Part shown: piece after piece, positions 59,598 to 64,000 of the stretch
How positions within the stretch are numbered: the stretch's first letter is position 1
Layout of the letters: each line of letters begins with the position of its first letter
Source: Oscillospiraceae bacterium
Lineage (GTDB): Bacteria > Bacillota > Clostridia > Oscillospirales > Oscillospiraceae
Assembly: GCA_015067975.1 (NCBI GenBank)
Contig: SVLK01000001.1
Location: 182,982-246,981 of the forward strand
Direction of reading: 5' to 3'
Length of the DNA: 64,000 bases
Made by a program: the position numbers and the translations under genes
Notes under the pieces: model-generated
The model's input: the letters and a program-made list of their open reading frames with translations, nothing else
Databases searched by the model: none
What the model was told of the DNA's origin: nothing

Positions 59598-62249
59598 ATG
59601 AAACTGATGGTGCTTGATGGCAACAGCATCCTCAACCGCGCTTTTTACGGCATTCGCCCGCTGTCCACGCGGCAGGGCCTGTATACCCATGCCATTTACG
59701 GATTTCTTACTACGCTGCAGCGACTGATTGATGAAGAGCAGCCTGAGGCGTTGTGCGTGACGTTTGATCGCCGTGAGCCGACGTTCCGCCATAAAGCGGA
59801 TGTATCTTACAAGGCACAGCGTAAGGGAATGCCGGAGGAACTGGCCATGCAGCTGCCATACCTGAAACAGGTGCTGGACGCCATGGATATCCCCCGTTAT
59901 GAGCTGGCAGGTTTCGAGGCGGATGACCTGATTGGCACGATCTCCCGCCGTTGCGAAGCGGCAGGGTGGGACTGTGTCATTGTTACCGGCGATAAGGATA
60001 GTCTGCAGCTGATTACCGACCATACCACGGTGAAACTGGTGTCCACCCGTATGGGACAAACCACCACAAAAGATATGACCCCCGATGCGTTCCGCGAGCA
60101 GTACGGCTTTGAACCGATCCATATGATCGACCTGAAAGCACTGATGGGCGATACTTCTGATAACATTCCCGGCGTGCCCGGTGTGGGTGAAAAGACCGCT
60201 ATGGCGTTGGTGCAGCGCTATAAGAGCGTGGATGCGCTGTATGCCGCCATGCCGGAAGTGGAGGCGAAACCTGCCGCAATCCGCAAGCTGGAAGAGGGGA
60301 AAGAGAGTGCGATGCACTCTAAGTTTCTGGCAACCATTGTTACCGATGCCCCTATGGAGTTTGCACCGCAGGATAACCTGCGCCGCCCCTTTAAACCGGA
60401 ACTGTATGATTTGTTCCTGACGCTGGAATTTTCCAAACTGATCGACAAATACGGTTTGCAGCCCGCCGGCGGCGAAGTGAAAGATGAAGATAGTGATTAT
60501 ACAGTTACCGTGGAAACGGTGGTTGATGCGCAGCAGGCGGAAGAGTTGCTGGCATTATGGCGCAGGACGGAGTCGGTGACAGTATTGGCACTGCCGGATT
60601 TGAGCGTGCTGGCGGTAGAATGTGAAGTGGACGAGAGAAGCGGTGTGATGGCACAACTGGCCTTTGACCGTTACGAAGGTGATTGGAACGCACTGCTGCG
60701 TGCATTGTTTTCTGCCGATATCCGTAAGGTATCCCACAATGTAAAAGACTTGATCCGCACGCTGCTGGATAATGGCCTGTGTGCCGAAGGGTTTGTGTTC
60801 GACACGGCACTGGCCGCTTATCTTCTGGATGCTACGGCGGGCAGTTACGATTTGCAACGGCTGTTTGTGTCCTATTTCAATGAGGAATTACCTAAACCGT
60901 TGTATCTGGAAAAGGATGCGTTTTCTCTGCTAGGCGACACGGCTGCGGCGGAAGCAAGCCTCTATAGCTATTGCAGTTCCATCGCTGCGCTGCAGGAGGA
61001 ACTGGAGCCTAAACTGCACGAAAAGGATATGTGGCAGCTGTTTTCGGAAGTGGAACTGCCCCTGTGCCGTGTGCTGGCGGAAATGGAACTGGCTGGATTC
61101 CGTGTGGATAGCAGAGAGCTGACCAATTTTGGCCAAATGCTCTCGGAAAAAATTGTGCAGCTGGAACAGCGGATCTATGTTGCAGCAGGCACACAGTTCA
61201 ACATCAATTCGCCCAAGCAGCTGGGTCAGGTGCTTTTTGAAGATCTGCAGCTGCCTCACGGGAAAAAGACGAAAACCGGTTGGTCCACCAATGCTGATGT
61301 GCTGGACAAGCTGCGCTGGCAGCACCCCATTGTGGCCGATGTGTTGCAATACCGCCAGTACAGCAAACTGAAGTCCACCTATGCTGACGGACTTTTGAAA
61401 GTGATCGACCCCGACGGCCGCATCCGTACCAGTTTCCAGATGACGGTGACAGCTACGGGGCGGTTGAGCTCCACCGAGCCGAACCTGCAGAATATCCCCA
61501 CCCGCACCGCACTGGGCAGTGAAATGCGCCGTATGTTCGTAGCTGATGAGGACTGCGTGCTGGTGGATGCGGACTATTCCCAAATCGAGTTGCGTCTGCT
61601 GGCCCATATGGCCGGTGATGAGGTGATGCAGCAGGCATTTTTGTCCGGCGCGGATTTCCACACCGTGACGGCGGCTAATGTGTTCCATGTGCCGCAAAAT
61701 GAGGTGACACCCCAGATGCGCTCCGGTGCTAAAGCGGTGAACTTTGGCATCGTGTACGGCATTTCTGCCTTTTCCCTGTCGCAGGATATCGGTGTGACGG
61801 TGACAGAGGCCAAGGATTATATGGATCGCTATTTTGCCACCTACACAGGTGTGCATCACTATATGGAGCAGGTAGTGGAGCAAGCGCGGCAACAGGGCTA
61901 TGTAGAAACGCTGTTGCACCGTCGGCGTGAGTTGCCGGAACTAAAGAGCTCCAATTTCAACCTGCGTGCTTTCGGTGAGCGCGTGGCACTGAACATGCCC
62001 ATTCAGGGAACGGCGGCAGATGTCATCAAACTGGCCATGGTGCGGGTGCACCGTAGATTGAGAGAAGAAAACCTGCGCGCAAAGCTGATCATGCAGGTTC
62101 ACGACGAACTGATCGTAGAGTGTCCTGTGGAGGAAGCAGAGCGGGTAGAGCGTCTGTTGGCGGAGGAAATGCAAAGCGTGATGGATCTCGCGGTTCCGCT
62201 GATCGCCGAGGCCCACAGCGGGAAAAACTGGTTGGAGGCAAAGGAATGA
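59598..62249 (+). CDS. polA: DNA polymerase I
   Basis: 883 residues. 5'-3' exonuclease domain (~1-290) with MVLDGNSILNRAFYG, ELAGFEADDLIGTI and TGDKDSLQLI. The middle 3'-5' exonuclease-like domain (~305-480) lacks the acidic metal ligands (the DxE site reads LALPDLSVLA), so proofreading is probably lost as in Taq and Bacillus enzymes. Polymerase motifs A (DADYSQIELRLLAHMAGD), B (RSGAKAVNFGIVYGIS) and C (MQVHDELIVE) are intact. It fills repair gaps and removes Okazaki primers. First gene of a run to tsaD with 4-base overlaps. Confidence 0.97.
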   Translation: MKLMVLDGNSILNRAFYGIRPLSTRQGLYTHAIYGFLTTLQRLIDEEQPEALCVTFDRREPTFRHKADVSYKAQRKGMPEELAMQLPYLKQVLDAMDIPRYELAGFEADDLIGTISRRCEAAGWDCVIVTGDKDSLQLITDHTTVKLVSTRMGQTTTKDMTPDAFREQYGFEPIHMIDLKALMGDTSDNIPGVPGVGEKTAMALVQRYKSVDALYAAMPEVEAKPAAIRKLEEGKESAMHSKFLATIVTDAPMEFAPQDNLRRPFKPELYDLFLTLEFSKLIDKYGLQPAGGEVKDEDSDYTVTVETVVDAQQAEELLALWRRTESVTVLALPDLSVLAVECEVDERSGVMAQLAFDRYEGDWNALLRALFSADIRKVSHNVKDLIRTLLDNGLCAEGFVFDTALAAYLLDATAGSYDLQRLFVSYFNEELPKPLYLEKDAFSLLGDTAAAEASLYSYCSSIAALQEELEPKLHEKDMWQLFSEVELPLCRVLAEMELAGFRVDSRELTNFGQMLSEKIVQLEQRIYVAAGTQFNINSPKQLGQVLFEDLQLPHGKKTKTGWSTNADVLDKLRWQHPIVADVLQYRQYSKLKSTYADGLLKVIDPDGRIRTSFQMTVTATGRLSSTEPNLQNIPTRTALGSEMRRMFVADEDCVLVDADYSQIELRLLAHMAGDEVMQQAFLSGADFHTVTAANVFHVPQNEVTPQMRSGAKAVNFGIVYGISAFSLSQDIGVTVTEAKDYMDRYFATYTGVHHYMEQVVEQARQQGYVETLLHRRRELPELKSSNFNLRAFGERVALNMPIQGTAADVIKLAMVRVHRRLREENLRAKLIMQVHDELIVECPVEEAERVERLLAEEMQSVMDLAVPLIAEAHSGKNWLEAKE

Positions 62250-63100
62250 AACGACTGATCGTTTTAATTGGCGTGGTGGGTATTTCCGCCTCTGCCGTAT
62301 TGGTGCGCTGGTCTACGGCACCTTCTATGGTGCTGGTACTTTACCGCATGGTAATTGCCGTGGCGATGCTGTCAGTTCCGGTGCTGCTGAAAGGGCGGGA
62401 GGAACTCAAAAGCATGACGAAACGGGAGTGGCTGCTGACGATGGCAGCCGGCTGCTGCCTCGGTTTGCACTTTTCCGCTTTTTTTGAGTCGCTGCGCCAT
62501 ACTTCGATTGCCTCAGCGGTGATCCTGTCCGATGCAGAGGTGCTGTTCGTGGCGTTGGGAAGCATTTTGGTGTTCCACAAAAAATTGAGCAGCCAGTGCT
62601 GGATTGCTGTGGGCTTGTCTCTGGCTGGTGCTGTGATGGTGGCGCTGGCGGACGGCGGCGGTGAAAGCGGCCTGTTGGGTAATGCGCTGGCGTTAACATC
62701 TACGTTCCTGCTGGCTATGTATACCATGATCGGCGCTTCGGTACGCAGCCGAATCTCTAACACCACCTATACCTTTGTGGCGTATGGCTGCGCTGCCCTT
62801 ACGGTGCTGGTGCTTTCGCTCGTTGGCGGTACGCCGCTGAGCGGTTACGGAGTCAATAACTGGCTGACGGCCTTGGGAATGGCGGTGTTGTGTACGCTGA
62901 TGGGCCATAGTGTCTTTACCTGGGGACTGAAATATCTGCCCCCGGCCTACATATCCACTGTGAAACTGCTGGATCCTGTGTTTTCCGCTCTTTGGGGTCT
63001 GCTGCTGTTTCAGGAAATCCCCACGCTGCCGGTGATTCTGGGCGGCGTGATCGTGATTGCCGGTGTGTTCCTCTACGGACGGGCCACCGAGGAGGAGTAA
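62246..63100 (+). CDS. DMT superfamily (EamA) transporter
   Basis: 284 residues from ATG 62246, overlapping the polA stop (ATGA) after AAAGG. Ten membrane segments in two EamA repeats: LIGVVGISASAVLVRWSTAP and LHFSAFFESLRHTSIASAVI in the first; MGHSVFTWGLKYLPPAYIST and VILGGVIVIAGVFLYGRATE in the second. It probably exports or imports a small metabolite; substrate unknown. Confidence 0.92.
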   Translation: MKRLIVLIGVVGISASAVLVRWSTAPSMVLVLYRMVIAVAMLSVPVLLKGREELKSMTKREWLLTMAAGCCLGLHFSAFFESLRHTSIASAVILSDAEVLFVALGSILVFHKKLSSQCWIAVGLSLAGAVMVALADGGGESGLLGNALALTSTFLLAMYTMIGASVRSRISNTTYTFVAYGCAALTVLVLSLVGGTPLSGYGVNNWLTALGMAVLCTLMGHSVFTWGLKYLPPAYISTVKLLDPVFSALWGLLLFQEIPTLPVILGGVIVIAGVFLYGRATEEE

Positions 63101-63104
63101 CAAT

Positions 63105-63578
63105 ATGAGTGAAAAACATATTCGTATCGTACCTATGACCGTCGACCATCTGGATGAGTTGGAGCGGCTGGAGCGGATCTGCTTTTCCCGCCCGTGGTCC
63201 AAGCGGATGCTGGGCGAAGAGCTGGACAACGCCTGTGCTGCCTTTCTGGTGGCAGAGGATGCTGAAACCGGCACAGTTTTGGGTTATGCAGGACTGCTGG
63301 CTATGATGGACGAGGGGTACATTACCAATGTGGCGGTATTTCCCGAGTATCGCCGCTGCGGTATCGCGGCCAAAATTATTGAGGTTTTTATGAACTTTGC
63401 CCGCGCGAACAAGCTTGCCTTTTTGACGCTGGAGGTGCGTCCGTCTAACGCTGCGGCCATTGCATTGTACCAAAGTTTTGGCTTTGAGGAAGTGGGTCGC
63501 CGCCGCAATTACTACGATCTGCCTAAAGAGGACGCGCTGATTTTGACGCGGTATTTCAACGAGGAGACTGACGCATGA
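63105..63578 (+). CDS. rimI: Ribosomal protein bS18 N-alanine acetyltransferase
   Basis: 157 residues from ATG 63105 (GAGGAGG upstream). GNAT fold with MTVDHLDELERLERICFSRPWS, the acetyl-CoA site VAVFPEYRRCGIAAKIIEVF and the RimI hallmark EVRPSNAAAIALYQSFGFEEVGRRRNYY. It sits directly before tsaD, as often seen, and overlaps it by 4 bases; it may acetylate S18 or other N-termini. Confidence 0.94.
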   Translation: MSEKHIRIVPMTVDHLDELERLERICFSRPWSKRMLGEELDNACAAFLVAEDAETGTVLGYAGLLAMMDEGYITNVAVFPEYRRCGIAAKIIEVFMNFARANKLAFLTLEVRPSNAAAIALYQSFGFEEVGRRRNYYDLPKEDALILTRYFNEETDA

Positions 63579-64000
63579 ATATTCTTTCCTTTGAATCCTC
63601 CTGTGACGAGACTGCCGTTGCGGTAGTACAGGATGGGCGCACGGTGTTGTCCGATGCCATTCTCTCGCAGGCGGATATGCATGCCCTCTACGGCGGTGTT
63701 GTGCCGGAGATCGCCTCGCGCAAACATGTGGAGGCCATTGCGGCCCTAACCGATCAGGCCTTGGCAGATGCACATTTGACAAAAAAGGATATTGACGCTG
63801 TCGCTGTTACTTATGCTCCGGGGTTGATCGGCGCGGTACTGGTGGGCGTCAGCTTTGCCAAGTCTGTGGCTTATGCACTGAATGTGCCGCTGATTCCGGT
63901 GCACCACATCCGCGGCCATATTGCTGCCAACTATTTGGCGTTTCCTGACCTGAAACCTCCGTTTTTGGCGCTGGCCATCTCCGGTGGCAACACGCTGATC
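63575..64000 (+). CDS. tsaD: tRNA threonylcarbamoyladenosine synthase subunit TsaD (3' truncated)
   Basis: 142 residues are visible before the window ends; the family is about 340. The ASKHA start ILSFESSCDETAVAVV, SRKHVEAI, YAPGLIGAVLVGVSFAKS, the metal-binding PVHHIRGH and LALAISGGNT are all present. TsaD moves threonylcarbamoyl to A37 of ANN-decoding tRNAs. ATG 63575 overlaps the rimI stop. Confidence 0.96.
   Translation, partial: MNILSFESSCDETAVAVVQDGRTVLSDAILSQADMHALYGGVVPEIASRKHVEAIAALTDQALADAHLTKKDIDAVAVTYAPGLIGAVLVGVSFAKSVAYALNVPLIPVHHIRGHIAANYLAFPDLKPPFLALAISGGNTLI

Noticed and set aside
1..64000. tRNA, rRNA, riboswitch, insertion sequence, prophage or integrase features
   Set aside because: None recognised by eye; gaps longer than 100 bases contain promoters, hairpins or the items listed. 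A covariance-model scan would be needed to exclude small RNAs.

Overview
The window reads as a chromosomal segment of a spore-forming, Gram-positive anaerobe of the class Clostridia, probably an Oscillospiraceae relative (inference). The support is an mraZ-to-ftsZ division cluster, Spo0A, SpoIVB and a GerA-type germination protein, an iron-sulfur two-subunit serine dehydratase, GlpP antitermination and a meso-DAP-type MurE. No phage, transposase, CRISPR array, rRNA or tRNA gene was recognised. Almost all genes are on the + strand; the minus-strand exceptions are a nitroreductase, a TrmH-type methylase, an RluA-type synthase plus a DD-carboxypeptidase, and an AEC transporter.

Region 1 (1-12.3 kb) is metabolism and transport. 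It holds a truncated sigma-54 activator, a highly expressed family-5 solute-binding lipoprotein, an orphan GHKL histidine kinase paired with an AEC transporter, sdaAB-sdaAA, and a DUF2156-GNAT fusion. It ends with a glycerol-3-phosphate oxidation set (two flavoproteins, a DUF1667 iron-sulfur protein and GlpP). An intrinsic terminator sits between the promoter and the first flavoprotein gene of that set, the layout expected for GlpP-controlled antitermination.

Region 2 (12.4-25.8 kb) is a surface-glycan cluster. It contains an initiating PglC-type phosphosugar transferase, two DegT/DnrJ aminotransferases plus a compact third one, a FemAB-like transferase, GNAT and LpxD-like acyltransferases, a UDP-HexNAc 6-dehydrogenase, a Gfo/Idh oxidoreductase, two GT4 glycosyltransferases and a MurJ/MviN-type flippase. 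Together these suggest a 2,3-diamino-uronic acid nucleotide sugar and a 4-amino-sugar starter. A frameshifted membrane-protein remnant lies just before the flippase gene.

Region 3 (25.8-32.2 kb) has a lone GerA-family protein behind a sigma-G-like promoter, a HAD phosphatase, an MFS transporter, a glycerophosphodiesterase, and rsmD-coaD with a coiled-coil protein.

Region 4 (32.2-46.4 kb) is the division and cell-wall cluster: mraZ, rsmH, ftsL-like, a PASTA-PBP, murE, mraY, ftsW, murG, murA, ftsQ, ftsZ, then spoIVB. murF, murD, murC and ftsA are absent. MraZ-box-like repeats follow the mraZ promoter.

Region 5 (46.4-64 kb) has small redox and RNA-modification genes, a Cys-rich 70-residue protein, spo0A behind a helically phased array of 0A-box-like heptamers, a DUF368 (PopT-type) transporter, a TSCPD protein, RluA and DacF-like genes, and an overlapping comEA-like/two-component/GerMN operon. 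It finishes with an AEC transporter, polA, a DMT transporter, rimI and the start of tsaD.
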